NCBI RefSeq assembly: GCF_030814995.1
Contig: NZ_JAUSVX010000008.1
Coordinates: 186,001 to 250,000, forward strand
DNA from: Labrys wisconsinensis
Lineage (GTDB): Bacteria > Pseudomonadota > Alphaproteobacteria > Rhizobiales > Labraceae
DNA: 64,000 bases
Direction of reading: 5' to 3'
Position 1 is the stretch's first letter; each line of letters starts with the position of its first letter. Under the pieces are notes generated by a model. The model was not told the DNA's origin, made no database searches, and saw only the letters and a list, made by a program, of their open reading frames with translations. This document shows positions 34,889-43,343 of this stretch, piece after piece. Made by a program: the position numbers and the translations under genes.

Positions 34889-35959
34889 ATGGCCTTCCTC
34901 GAGATCGACAAGCTCCAGCGGACCTTCGGCGGCAACACCGGCGTCCGGCATTTCGACTTCGCCGCCGAGAAGGGCGAGTTCATCTCGCTGCTCGGGCCGT
35001 CGGGCTGCGGCAAGACCACGGTGCTGCGCATGGTGGCGGGCTTCGAGAAGCCGGCGTCCGGCACGATCCGCGTCAACGGCGCCGACGTCACCGCTCTCAG
35101 CCCGAACCAGCGCAATGTCGGCATGGTGTTCCAGGCCTATGCGCTGTTCCCCAACATGACGGTGGCGCAGAACATCGCTTTCGGCCTCAAGGTCGCCAAG
35201 CGCCCGCCGGGCGAGATCGCGGCGCGGGTCGACGAGATGCTGAAGCTGATCAAGCTGCCGACCCATGCGGAGCGCTATCCCTACCAGCTCTCCGGCGGCC
35301 AGCAGCAGCGCGTCGCCCTGGCGCGCGCCCTGGCGGTGAAGCCGCAGATGCTGCTGCTCGACGAGCCGCTGTCGGCGCTCGACGCCAAGATCCGCGTGTC
35401 GCTGCGCGACGAGATCCGCGACGTGCAGCGCAAGCTCGGCATCACCACCCTGTTCGTGACCCACGATCAGGAGGAGGCGCTGACCATGTCGGATCGCATC
35501 GTCGTCATGAACGAGGGGCGGATCGAGCAGGTCGGCACGCCCTTCGAGATCTACAACCGGCCGCGCACCCGCTTCGTCGCCTCCTTCGTCGGCACGCTCA
35601 ACCTGCTGGAAGGCAAGGTCGTCGATGCGGCGGCGGGACGCCTCAGCGTCGACGGCCAGGAGATCGTCGTGGCCGGCGGCCTGAACGGCGCGGCGGCCGG
35701 CGACAGGGCGACCGTGGCGCTGCGCCCGGAAGGCATCGCGCTGTCGCAGGGCGGCGATCAGTCCAACCGCCTCAACGGCGTGATCGAGGATGTCGGCTTC
35801 CAGGGCGCCATCGTGCGCATGCGGGTGCGCTGCAACGGCACGATGATCTCGCTCGACAGCTTCAACAGCCCGAGCGCGCCGCCGCCGGCGCCGGGCGTGC
35901 CGGTGACGCTGTCCTTCTCGCGCGACCTGCAGGTGCTGGCGGAGGCGCCGGCCGTCTGA
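34889..35959 (+). CDS. ABC transporter ATP-binding protein (importer C)
   Basis: A 356-residue PotA-type ATPase beginning at ATG 34889. It has Walker A GPSGCGKT, Q-loop VFQAYALFPNMTV, signature LSGGQQQR, Walker B MLLLDEPLSALDAK and switch FVTHDQEEAL. A C-terminal TOBE domain follows from about 280. Frame extension upstream to 34772 runs through the permease gene and is not used. It is the last transport gene of the operon, with the GNAT gene 24 nt beyond. Confidence 0.92.
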   Translation: MAFLEIDKLQRTFGGNTGVRHFDFAAEKGEFISLLGPSGCGKTTVLRMVAGFEKPASGTIRVNGADVTALSPNQRNVGMVFQAYALFPNMTVAQNIAFGLKVAKRPPGEIAARVDEMLKLIKLPTHAERYPYQLSGGQQQRVALARALAVKPQMLLLDEPLSALDAKIRVSLRDEIRDVQRKLGITTLFVTHDQEEALTMSDRIVVMNEGRIEQVGTPFEIYNRPRTRFVASFVGTLNLLEGKVVDAAAGRLSVDGQEIVVAGGLNGAAAGDRATVALRPEGIALSQGGDQSNRLNGVIEDVGFQGAIVRMRVRCNGTMISLDSFNSPSAPPPAPGVPVTLSFSRDLQVLAEAPAV

Positions 35960-35983
35960 GCCGGCGCAGCGAGCCTGCCTTCG

Positions 35984-36592
35984 ATGCTCGCGCTGAGGCA
36001 GGTCCGGCCCGAGGATCTGCAGGCGCTCTACGCGATCTCCCTGGCGACAGGCCATGAGGGAGGGGACGCCTCGCATCTCCATGGGGACGGCCGCCTGATC
36101 GGGCACATCTATTCGGCGCCCTATGCCTCGCTCGATCCGGCCCTGGTGCTGGTGGCCGTCGACGCGGCCGGGGCCTGCGGCTTTGCGGCCGGCGCCCTGG
36201 ACACGGCGGCCTGGGAAGACCGGCTCGAACGCGAGTGGTGGCCGGCGCTCCGCCGCCGCTACGCCGATCCCGGTCTCGTCCCGATGCCGTCATGGACCGC
36301 GGACCAGCGACGCGCCTTCATGATCCATCATCCCGCGCGCACGCCACCCGCCGTGGCCGACGGCTATCCCGCGCATCTCCACCTGAACCTGCTGCCGCGC
36401 GCGCAGGGGCGCGGTCTCGGTCCGCGGCTGCTGGCGGGCTGGCTGGATCTGGCGGCGCCGCGCGGGACCGCCGCCCTGCATGTCGCCGTCAACCGCGCCA
36501 ATGCAAGGGCGGTCGGATTCTGGGAACGGCAGGGGTTCGCGGTTCTCGAAGGCCCGCCGGCGGGCCGGACCTTGTGGATGGGCCGAGGCTGA
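35984..36592 (+). CDS. GNAT family N-acetyltransferase
   Basis: A 202-residue acetyltransferase. The acetyl-CoA-binding motif A is AHLHLNLLPRAQGRGLGPRL (Q/RxxGxG as RAQGRGLG), and motif B is VNRANARAVGFWERQGFAVL. The N-terminal half (DASHLHGDGRLIGHIYSAPY) resembles the acetyltransferases related to the C-terminal domain of O-GlcNAcase. It may acetylate an amine imported by importer C, since it lies 24 nt behind it, but this is inference. The ribosome site is poor. Confidence 0.88.
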   Translation: MLALRQVRPEDLQALYAISLATGHEGGDASHLHGDGRLIGHIYSAPYASLDPALVLVAVDAAGACGFAAGALDTAAWEDRLEREWWPALRRRYADPGLVPMPSWTADQRRAFMIHHPARTPPAVADGYPAHLHLNLLPRAQGRGLGPRLLAGWLDLAAPRGTAALHVAVNRANARAVGFWERQGFAVLEGPPAGRTLWMGRG

Positions 36593-36643
36593 GCCTGCCG
36601 ATAGCGACTGTCGCAGCCGGGCTTTCCGCTGCCTTCGCCCGCT

Positions 36644-37003
36644 CTACGCCGCCTCGGCATGCAGGATGTAGAGCTTGCGTGTCGTCTCGTGGATCGTCCA
36701 CTCGCCGCTCCAGCCCTTCGGCAGCACCAGAACCTCGCCGGCGCGCACCTCCCGGGTGCGGCCGTCCTTGTCGTGCAGCGAGGCCCGGCCGGAGACGATA
36801 TGGCAGGTCTCGGAATTCTCGTCGCGCGAGGCGGTGAAGCGGCCGGGCGTGCATTCCCATACGCCGATCTCCAGGCGGCCGTCCGGCGAGGTCCACAGGG
36901 TCTTCGCGGCTTCGTGCTGATCGCCTTCGATCGAGGTCGGCTTGGGCTGCAGGGCGCCGAGATCGATGGCGGCGAGATGGGCGAAGGTCTGAAATGCGAT
37001 CAT
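36644..37003 (-). CDS. Small cupin-domain protein (Cupin_3/DUF861 type)
   Basis: A 119-residue single-cupin protein from MIAFQTFAHLAAID; the upstream-open frame (to 37183) is a shadow of the oxidase gene. The pattern is IGVWECTPG, SETCHIVSG, VRAGEVLVLPKGWSGEW and KLYILHA, the same layout as the cupin at 17221. It is the last gene of the seven-gene importer D operon, 41 nt after the PuuB-like oxidase. The role is unknown; the repeated pairing with PuuB-like enzymes argues for a shared step. Confidence 0.85.
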   Translation of the reverse strand: MIAFQTFAHLAAIDLGALQPKPTSIEGDQHEAAKTLWTSPDGRLEIGVWECTPGRFTASRDENSETCHIVSGRASLHDKDGRTREVRAGEVLVLPKGWSGEWTIHETTRKLYILHAEAA

Positions 37004-37044
37004 GTGCGGTCCGGCAGGGCAGGGGATGCGGGGTGTCGCCGGGC

Positions 37045-38430
37045 TCAGCGCCCGGTGATCCTGTTGGCGAGGGTGGCGATGCGCGAGGTGTGCTCGAGGC
37101 CGGCGGCCTCGCGCCGGTCCGCCATGTGGTAGAGATGGTACATGGAATGGATGCCGAGCCAGCGCAGCGGCTCCGGCTCCCATTCGCGCACCGAGCGGTT
37201 GACCCAGGGCAGGCGGGTCAGCGGCGTGTCCTCATCCAGGATCAGGTCGGCCAGGGTGCGGCCTGAAAGGTTCGAGGAGGAGACGCCGAGGCCGACATAG
37301 CCGCCGGCCCAGGCGATGCCGCTCTTGCGGTCGAGCCCGACGGTGGTGCACCAGTCGCGCGGCACGCCGAGCACGCCGCACCAGGCATGGTCCATCCTCA
37401 GGTCCCTGGTCTGCGGCAGCACCCGCCTCAGGATGGCGTAGAGCTGGTCGATGGTCTCCTGCTGGGTGCGGCCGCGCATGTCGGTGCGCGAGCCGTAGCG
37501 ATAGGGCACGCCGCGCCCGCCCATGGCGATGCGCCCCTCGCGGGTGCGCTGGGCATAGCAATAGGCGTGGGAGGCATCGCCGAGGAGCTCGTAGCCGTTC
37601 CAGCCGATCTCGGCCCAGAGCGCATCGGACAGCGGCTCGGTCATCAGGATGGCGCTGTTCATCGGGATCCACAGCCGCTCGAAGCCGGGAATGCCGGCGG
37701 TGAAGCCCTCGGTGGCACGCACGATGATCGGCGCCCTCACCGTGCCCCGCGTCGTCGTCACCGCGCCCTTGTCGATGCGGGTCACCTCGGTCTGCTCGAA
37801 GATCGGCACGCCCAGACGTTCGACCACGGCGGCGAGCCCGCGCACCAGCTTGGCCGGCTGCACCCGCGCGGTGCCGTGATGGACGAAGCCGCCCAGCGCC
37901 TTGTCGACATTGATGCGCGCCCGCATCTCCTCGCGGCCGATCAGGCTGACGCGCTCGCGCGGGACGTTCCAGGCGAGGGCCGTCTCGTAGTCCGCCTTGA
38001 TGCGTTCGAGCTGCGGCCGGTTGGTGGCCACCGTCAGCGTGTCGGCGCGGCGGATGTCGGCGTCGATGCCTTCCCTCTCGGTGACGCCGATCACCTCGTT
38101 CACGGTGCCGTGCATGGCGGTCTCCATGTCGGTGACGGCGCCGCGCGAGGCGGTTGCCGCATATTTCTCGCGCGACCAGCCGAAGCCGCCGGAGAGCCAG
38201 CCGCCGTTGCGCCCCGAGGCGCCGAAGCCGGCGAACTCCTTCTCGAGGATGACGATGGAGATGTCGGGCCTGGCCTGCTTCAGGTAATAGGCGGTCCACA
38301 GGCCGGTGAAGCCGCCGCCGACCACGCAGACATCGGCGCTGCGGTCGCCGGGCAGGGGCGCGCGACAGGCCGGCACGCCGCCGATATCGGCATACCAGAA
38401 CGAGACGTTGCCGTTGACCTTGACGTCCAT
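37045..38430 (-). CDS. FAD-dependent amine oxidase, PuuB-like (DAO family)
   Basis: A 461-residue flavoenzyme. The FAD motif is VVGGGFTGLWTAYYL (about 37-51), then LEKEFAGFGASGRNGGWLSG, the subfamily hallmark. WAGGYVGLGVSSSNLSGRTL is the C-terminal FAD-contact segment. The N-terminus SFWYADIGG matches the SYWxA start of gamma-glutamylputrescine oxidase-like proteins. It is about 30 residues longer than the paralogue at 13027 and clearly diverged from it. Encoded behind importer D, it likely deaminates an amine brought in by that importer. The substrate is inferred. Confidence 0.9.
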   Translation of the reverse strand: MDVKVNGNVSFWYADIGGVPACRAPLPGDRSADVCVVGGGFTGLWTAYYLKQARPDISIVILEKEFAGFGASGRNGGWLSGGFGWSREKYAATASRGAVTDMETAMHGTVNEVIGVTEREGIDADIRRADTLTVATNRPQLERIKADYETALAWNVPRERVSLIGREEMRARINVDKALGGFVHHGTARVQPAKLVRGLAAVVERLGVPIFEQTEVTRIDKGAVTTTRGTVRAPIIVRATEGFTAGIPGFERLWIPMNSAILMTEPLSDALWAEIGWNGYELLGDASHAYCYAQRTREGRIAMGGRGVPYRYGSRTDMRGRTQQETIDQLYAILRRVLPQTRDLRMDHAWCGVLGVPRDWCTTVGLDRKSGIAWAGGYVGLGVSSSNLSGRTLADLILDEDTPLTRLPWVNRSVREWEPEPLRWLGIHSMYHLYHMADRREAAGLEHTSRIATLANRITGR

Positions 38431-38455
38431 GGCGGGGTCCTGCGGGGGGCGGGGA

Positions 38456-39574
38456 TCAGGTGAGCGTCAGCTCGGCGCGATCATCGTCGGCGAGCAGCTT
38501 GGAATCGGCGATCGACCAGGACAGGCTGACCTCGTCGCCGATGGCGAAGGGAGCGGTCTCCGGCGGCGTGCGCACGACGGCGACCGAGCCGTCGCGCAGC
38601 GTCACCTGGTATTTCGAGCCCGAGCCGAGATAGATCGCCTCGCTCACCCGGCCGGCGAGGCCGTTGCGGCCCTCGGCCGGCGCCGCGGCCGCAGGGGCTA
38701 GCGACAGCCGCTCGGGGCGCAGCAGGATCACCGGCTTGCGCCCGTCGGCCAGCCGGTCCCGGGCGAGGACCCTCTGGCCGGCGAGGGTGAGGCAGGTCTC
38801 GCCGCCCGATGTCTCGGCCGCGCCGCGCAGGGTGGTGGATTCGCCGATGAACCGGCCGACGAACAGCGTGGCCGGCTCGTCATAGAGCGCGCGGCCGGTG
38901 CCGACCTGCTCGATGCGGCCCTGGTTGAACACCGCGATGCGGTCGGACAGGACCAGCGCCTCCTCCTGGTCGTGCGTGACATAGACGAAGGTGGTGCCGA
39001 GCTCGCGATGGATGCGCTTGATCTCGAGCTGCAGCCATTCGCGCAGCTTCTTGTCGAGGGCGCCGAGCGGCTCGTCCATCAGCAGCAGCGGCGGGTCGAA
39101 CACCATGGCGCGGGCGAGCGCCACGCGCTGCTGCTGGCCGCCGGAGAGCTCGCTGGGAAAGCGGTGGGCGAAGTCGGTCATCTTGACCATGTCGAGCGCG
39201 CGGCGCACGCGCGCCTCGCGCTCGGCCTTGCCCAGGCCGCGCAGGACGAGGGGATAGGCGACGTTCCGGCCCACGGTCATGTGCGGGAACAGGGCGTAGT
39301 GCTGGAAGACGACGCCGATATTGCGCTTGTGAGCGGGCAGGCCGGCGATGCTGCGGCCGCCGAGCGCGAGGTCGCCCGACGTGAGGTCGGTGAAGCCTGC
39401 GACCACGTTCAGCGTCGTGGTCTTGCCCGAGCCGCTGGGGCCGAGCAGGGTCATGAACTCGCCGGGCTCGATGTGCAGGCTGACATCGTCGAGCGCGGTG
39501 AAGCCGCCATAGCGCTTGACGGCGTTGCGGATGTCGATGGCGGCGCCGCGCTCGCCGCCCTGAGGCATGGGCAT
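38456..39574 (-). CDS. ABC transporter ATP-binding protein, PotA-like (importer D)
   Basis: A 372-residue ATPase with Walker A GPSGSGKTT, Q-loop VFQHYALFPHMTV, signature LSGGQQQR, Walker B LLLMDEPLGALDKK and switch YVTHDQEEAL. The C-terminal TOBE domain starts near 285. A good AGGAGG site lies before ATG 39574, one base downstream of the permease stop. It energises the permeases at 39576-41260. The oxidase gene follows after 25 nt. Confidence 0.92.
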   Translation of the reverse strand: MPMPQGGERGAAIDIRNAVKRYGGFTALDDVSLHIEPGEFMTLLGPSGSGKTTTLNVVAGFTDLTSGDLALGGRSIAGLPAHKRNIGVVFQHYALFPHMTVGRNVAYPLVLRGLGKAEREARVRRALDMVKMTDFAHRFPSELSGGQQQRVALARAMVFDPPLLLMDEPLGALDKKLREWLQLEIKRIHRELGTTFVYVTHDQEEALVLSDRIAVFNQGRIEQVGTGRALYDEPATLFVGRFIGESTTLRGAAETSGGETCLTLAGQRVLARDRLADGRKPVILLRPERLSLAPAAAAPAEGRNGLAGRVSEAIYLGSGSKYQVTLRDGSVAVVRTPPETAPFAIGDEVSLSWSIADSKLLADDDRAELTLT

Positions 39575-39575
39575 C

Positions 39576-40358
39576 TCAGCTCCTCCTGGGTTTGGCGCCG
39601 ACGATCAGCCCTGCGGCGATCAGGAGCGAGGTGGCGAGGAAGACGATGGTCCCGACGGCGGCCACCGTAGGGTCGGCGTCACGGGTGATGCTGGTGAAGA
39701 TCTGCACCGGCAGCGTCTTCAGATAGGGGTTGGTGATGAACAGGGCGACGATGATCTCGTCGAAGGAGGTGACGAAGGCAAAGAGCAGGCCGGAGAGGAT
39801 GCCCGGCAGGATCAGCGGCAAGGTGACGGTCCGGAAGGTGGTGAGCCGGTCGGCGCCCAGGCTCGCCGCCGCCGTCTCCAGCCGCACGTCGAAGACTTCC
39901 AGGTTGGCCGACACCGCGATGATGACGAAGGGGATCGCCAGCATGGTGTGGGCGACGACGAAGCCGATATCGGTGCCGACGAGCTGGAGGTTGAGGTAGA
40001 CGGAGTAGATGCCGACCGCCAGGACCACGCCCGGCACCACCATCGGCGTGATCAGGACGGCGCGCAGGATGCCGGCCGCCGAGCGCTTCATCCGGCTGAG
40101 GCCGAGGGCGGCCAGGGTGCCGATCACGGTGGCGGCGACGGCGACGAACGCGGCGATCCTGAGCGAATTGAAGAAGCTCGCCGACCAGTCCGGATTGGTG
40201 AAGAAGTTCTCGTACCATTGCCAGGAGAAGCCGACCGGCGGGAAGGCGAGCGACTTGTTGGCGTTGAACGACATCGGGATGATGACGAGCGTCGGCAGCA
40301 CCAGCCAGATGGCGACGAGCAGGCAAAACAGGGCGAGGATGAGGCGCGGCAGGCTCAT
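39576..40358 (-). CDS. ABC transporter permease, PotC-like (importer D)
   Basis: A 260-residue permease. The first helix is LILALFCLLVAIWLVLPTLV, then AFPPVGFSWQWYENFF, the PotC signature. The EAA loop is RLETAAASLGADRLTTFRTV, and SFDEIIVALFITNPYLKTLP follows near the C-terminus. The start overlaps the upstream permease stop by four bases (ATGA), so the two subunits are translationally coupled. Confidence 0.92.
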   Translation of the reverse strand: MSLPRLILALFCLLVAIWLVLPTLVIIPMSFNANKSLAFPPVGFSWQWYENFFTNPDWSASFFNSLRIAAFVAVAATVIGTLAALGLSRMKRSAAGILRAVLITPMVVPGVVLAVGIYSVYLNLQLVGTDIGFVVAHTMLAIPFVIIAVSANLEVFDVRLETAAASLGADRLTTFRTVTLPLILPGILSGLLFAFVTSFDEIIVALFITNPYLKTLPVQIFTSITRDADPTVAAVGTIVFLATSLLIAAGLIVGAKPRRS

Positions 40359-41260
40359 CGGCGCGCACCCGAGGCCTGCTTGTGGCGCTGGCGCATCAGC
40401 GGCCCGGCCAGGGCCAGCAGCGCGAAGGTGGCGACCAGCAGCACCACGCCCATGGCGCCGCCCCGGCCCCAGTTGAGCAGGCTCAGCACCTGTGTCTGCA
40501 CCAGCGTGGAGAGCATGGTGCTGCGCGGCCCGCCGAGCAGGGCCGGCGTGATGTAGAAGCCGAGCGACAGGATGAAGACGATGATCGCGCCGGCGAAGAC
40601 GCCCGGCAGCGACAGAGGCAGGTAGACCTGCAGGAAGGCGAGGCTGGGCCGGGCGCCGAGGCTGCGCGCCGCCTGGACCAGGCGCAGGTCGATGCCGCGC
40701 ATCACCGAGTAGAGCGGCAGGATCATGAAGGGCAGCAGCACCTGCGCCATGCCGATGACGACCCCGACCGGGGTGCGGATCAGTCGCACCGGGCCGAAGC
40801 CGAGGGCGGCGATCGCCGAATTGATCACGCCGGAATCCTGCAGGAGGATCACCCAGGCGAGGGTGCGCACCACGCCGCTGACCCAGAACGGCACCAGCAC
40901 GGCGAGGGTGAGGACGAGGCGCGTGCGCGGCCCGACCGCGGTCATCAGATAGGCATAGGGATAGGCGGCGATCACGCAGACCAGGGTCACCCAGGCGGCG
41001 ATGGAGAAGGTGCGCGCGAGCACCGTGAGGTTGACCGGGGTGGAGAAGAACCAGGCATAGTTCTGCAGCCCCCAGGCCGGCTCCGCCAGGCTGCGCAGGA
41101 CCACCGTCAGCAGCGGGTAGCCCATGGCGGCGGCCAGCAGCAGCACGGCCGGCACGGTCAGGAGCCAGGGATGGGCGGCGAGCCGCCAGGGCCGGCCGGC
41201 CCTCCCGGGTGGCCGAGGGACGATGCCCTCGGCCGGGGATGCGGAAGCGGCTGCGCTCAC
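40355..41260 (-). CDS. ABC transporter permease, PotB-like (importer D)
   Basis: A 301-residue permease with an N-terminal cytoplasmic extension of about 30 residues before the first helix (PWLLTVPAVLLLAAAMGYPL). The EAA loop is RLVQAARSLGARPSLAFLQV. LGFYITPALLGGPRSTMLST is shared with PotB and opine permeases. It starts 31 nt after the binding-protein gene and overlaps the next permease. Confidence 0.92.
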   Translation of the reverse strand: MSAAASASPAEGIVPRPPGRAGRPWRLAAHPWLLTVPAVLLLAAAMGYPLLTVVLRSLAEPAWGLQNYAWFFSTPVNLTVLARTFSIAAWVTLVCVIAAYPYAYLMTAVGPRTRLVLTLAVLVPFWVSGVVRTLAWVILLQDSGVINSAIAALGFGPVRLIRTPVGVVIGMAQVLLPFMILPLYSVMRGIDLRLVQAARSLGARPSLAFLQVYLPLSLPGVFAGAIIVFILSLGFYITPALLGGPRSTMLSTLVQTQVLSLLNWGRGGAMGVVLLVATFALLALAGPLMRQRHKQASGARR

Positions 41261-41291
41261 GCCTTGATGCTCCGGATCCGCGGAGGATGCA

Positions 41292-42374
41292 TCAGTTGCC
41301 GGCCATCAGGGCCGCCCACTTCTCCGAGGCGGCGGCGAAGTTGTCGACCCAGAACTTGATGTTCTGCTGGTAGCCCTGCTTGGTGCGCTCGGGGGTGTTG
41401 GTCAGGAAGGCCGCCACATTGGCGTCGACCTTCGGCTGGGCCTGGTCGTGCACCGGGGAGTAGGAGGTCTTCTCCGACAGGATCTCCTGGGACTGCTTGC
41501 CGAGATAGGCGTTGATCAGCGCATAGGCGGCGTCGGGGTCCTTGACGCCGACGGGGATCGCCAGCTGGTCCTTGACCACCAGCCAGTCCTGCCAGACCGG
41601 GGTGTACTTGGCGCCGTTCTTGAGCGCGGTCATGGCGCGCCCGGTCCACATCAGCAGCATGTCGGCTTCGCCGGACTCGGCGAGCTGCTGGGATTCGGCG
41701 CCGGTCTTCCAGAAGATGGTGTCGGGACCGATCGCCTTGATCTTGGCGATGCCCTTGTCGATATCGGCCGGGGTCAGGTGCTCGACGGAGCCGCCGTCGG
41801 CGAGGATCGCCTGCTCGATCAGGCTGCCGACGGGGTTGCCGCTGCCGTCGATGCCGCGCACGCCGGGGAAGGTCTTGGTGTCGAAGAAGTCCTTCCAGCT
41901 CGTCGGCGGATGATCCTTGTAGGCGGCGGTCTTGTACATCAGCACCATGCCGTAGTTCATGGCCGGCACGCTGCACTCGCCGACCTGGCCGGGCGGGATG
42001 TGGGAGATGTCGATCTTGGAGAAGTCGAGCTTCTGGAACAGCTTGCCGCAATAGACGTAGGGCGGCAGGTCGTCGGTGTCGACCACGTCCCAGGTGACGT
42101 TGCCGGATTCCACCTGCGCCTGCAGCTTGGCGATCTCGGTCGGGCCGTCGTTGAGGAGCTTGACGCCGGACTTGTCGACGAACTCCTTGAGCGCGGCGAC
42201 CTGGCCGTCCTGGTAGATGCCGCCATAGGACACGAAGGTCAGCGTCTTGCCCTTGAGCGAGCCCTCGGCCACGCTGCCGGCGGCGGGCGCGGTCTGGGCC
42301 TGGGCGCCCAGCGTCGCCAGCATGGCGATGGCGGTGGCACCGGCAAAGGCGGCCAGCGTCGATCTGTTGGTCAT
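41292..42374 (-). CDS. ABC transporter substrate-binding protein, PotD-like (importer D)
   Basis: A 360-residue periplasmic binding protein starting MTNRSTLAAFAGATAIAMLA, with signal cleavage near AQAQT. The mature start LTFVSYGGIYQDGQVAALKE is typical of family 1 polyamine or opine binders. The frame upstream to 42548 lies inside the regulator gene and is not used. The start is only 4 nt after the XRE-cupin regulator stop, so regulator and importer share a transcript. Ligand residues cannot be assigned by eye. Confidence 0.92.
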   Translation of the reverse strand: MTNRSTLAAFAGATAIAMLATLGAQAQTAPAAGSVAEGSLKGKTLTFVSYGGIYQDGQVAALKEFVDKSGVKLLNDGPTEIAKLQAQVESGNVTWDVVDTDDLPPYVYCGKLFQKLDFSKIDISHIPPGQVGECSVPAMNYGMVLMYKTAAYKDHPPTSWKDFFDTKTFPGVRGIDGSGNPVGSLIEQAILADGGSVEHLTPADIDKGIAKIKAIGPDTIFWKTGAESQQLAESGEADMLLMWTGRAMTALKNGAKYTPVWQDWLVVKDQLAIPVGVKDPDAAYALINAYLGKQSQEILSEKTSYSPVHDQAQPKVDANVAAFLTNTPERTKQGYQQNIKFWVDNFAAASEKWAALMAGN

Positions 42375-42378
42375 GGCT

Positions 42379-43065
42379 TCAGTCCTCGGATGGCCCGCTT
42401 CTGGGTTGCGCGGCGCCGGACGCGAGCGTCTTCCGGGCCACATATTGGTCGAGCTCGGCGGCGCCGCTGGTCGGCGGCACGATGATCCACAGCACCTCGG
42501 CCGGCGTCGCGCCGACATTGACGGTCTTGTGCGGCGTCGAGGGCGCATATTCGATGCTGTCGCCCTGCTCGAGGACGAAGCTCTCCGCGCCGAGGGTCAG
42601 CTGCACCCGGCCGCGCAGGACGACGAACATCTCGTGGGCGCCGCCATGGGTGTAGGCGCCCTCGCCGGTCGAGCCGCCGACGGCGAACTCGCCGGAATAG
42701 ACCTCGACCTCCTGGATCGGCCGGCGCGACAGCAGCGTCTTGCGATAGCCCTCGCTGACCGGAAGAGCCGGGCGGTCGGCCCGCTTCAGCACCCGGTGCG
42801 GGGAGACCTGGGATTCGTCGAAGAGGTCGGCGACGCTGATGCCGAGGGCGTTGGCGATCTGCATCAGCGTGCTGGTGGTGGCGCCGGAGACGCCGCGCTC
42901 GAGCTGGCTGAGGAAGCTCGCCGTGGTGCCGGTCCGGTCGCCGAGCTGGCGCAGCGTCAGGCGGCGCGCCGTGCGGAAGGCCTTGACGCGCTCGCCCAGC
43001 ACCGTGGAGCGGCGCGCCTCCAGGCTGGCGCCGGCTTCCGGGGCATGGTCCTCAGCGATGGTCAT
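42379..43065 (-). CDS. XRE-family regulator with C-terminal cupin sensor (PuuR-like)
   Basis: A 228-residue regulator. The helix-turn-helix (about 24-81) reads LTLRQLGDRTGTTASFLSQL and TSTLMQIANALGISVADLFD. A cupin sensor domain (about 125-205) includes HGGAHEMFVVLRGRVQLTLG and PSTPHKTVNVG. The same architecture occurs in PuuR, which represses putrescine catabolism until ligand binds. It is the first gene of the importer D/PuuB-like/cupin operon, and two operator-like dyads lie 17-66 nt upstream of its start. Autorepression relieved by an imported amine is the likely mode. Confidence 0.92.
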   Translation of the reverse strand: MTIAEDHAPEAGASLEARRSTVLGERVKAFRTARRLTLRQLGDRTGTTASFLSQLERGVSGATTSTLMQIANALGISVADLFDESQVSPHRVLKRADRPALPVSEGYRKTLLSRRPIQEVEVYSGEFAVGGSTGEGAYTHGGAHEMFVVLRGRVQLTLGAESFVLEQGDSIEYAPSTPHKTVNVGATPAEVLWIIVPPTSGAAELDQYVARKTLASGAAQPRSGPSED

Positions 43066-43081
43066 GGCGTTTGTGCGCTCT

Positions 43082-43131
43082 CACTTTACAAGCCATAAAG
43101 TGGCCGGCGCCACTTTACAAGATGTGAAGTG
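43082..43131. promoter_or_regulatory. Tandem operator upstream of the XRE-cupin operon
   Basis: Two 21-bp boxes lie 29 bp apart, 43082-43102 and 43111-43131. Each starts CACTTTACAAG. Box 1 is a dyad, CACTTTA-N7-TAAAGTG. Box 2 has the same left arm and TGAAGTG on the right (one mismatch). They lie just upstream of the regulator start at 43065, where the operon promoter should be. They are AT-rich islands in GC-rich sequence, the expected form of a PuuR-type operator pair. Confidence 0.75.
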
Positions 43132-43220
43132 CATGACGGCGTCCTCTGTCACCGAGATTTCGTCGCCGCCTGCCAAGATGAAGGCCTGCGGCCGGCTTCC
43201 CATCCGGGGGCGGACGGCTC

Positions 43221-43249
43221 TTGACACGCCGGCCGGCATCGGCGATGCA
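43221..43249 (+). promoter_or_regulatory. Candidate sigma-70-type promoter in front of the argC leader
   Basis: A perfect -35 TTGACA (43221-43226) is followed after 17 nt by GATGCA (43244-43249), a weak -10. Transcription would then start about 7 nt later, at or next to the ATG at 43257. The -10 is poor, so this is only suggestive. Together with the terminator at 43344 it defines a short leader in the 339-nt gap 43066-43404. Confidence 0.35.
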
Positions 43250-43256
43250 GCGGGCC

Positions 43257-43319
43257 ATGAGGACCATGTCCGCCTTCGTCCGACGTCCCGCGATGGGCAC
43301 TCCGGTGCGCCCACGATGA
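43257..43319 (+). CDS. Possible arginine-rich leader peptide upstream of argC
   Basis: A 20-codon reading frame, ATG to TGA, with five arginines (codons 2, 9, 10, 18 and 20), starting MRTMSAF and ending VRPR. Arginine codons include AGG and two CGA, which are rare in such GC-rich genes. There is no ribosome site, but a -35-like TTGACA 31-36 nt upstream would put the transcript start at this ATG, so translation could be leaderless. The frame ends 24 nt before an intrinsic terminator and 85 nt before argC, an arginine-biosynthesis gene. This is the layout of a transcription attenuator. A chance ORF cannot be excluded. Confidence 0.3.
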   Translation: MRTMSAFVRRPAMGTPVRPR

Positions 43320-43343
43320 CGCTCGCCTGATGCGTTCGTCGTG

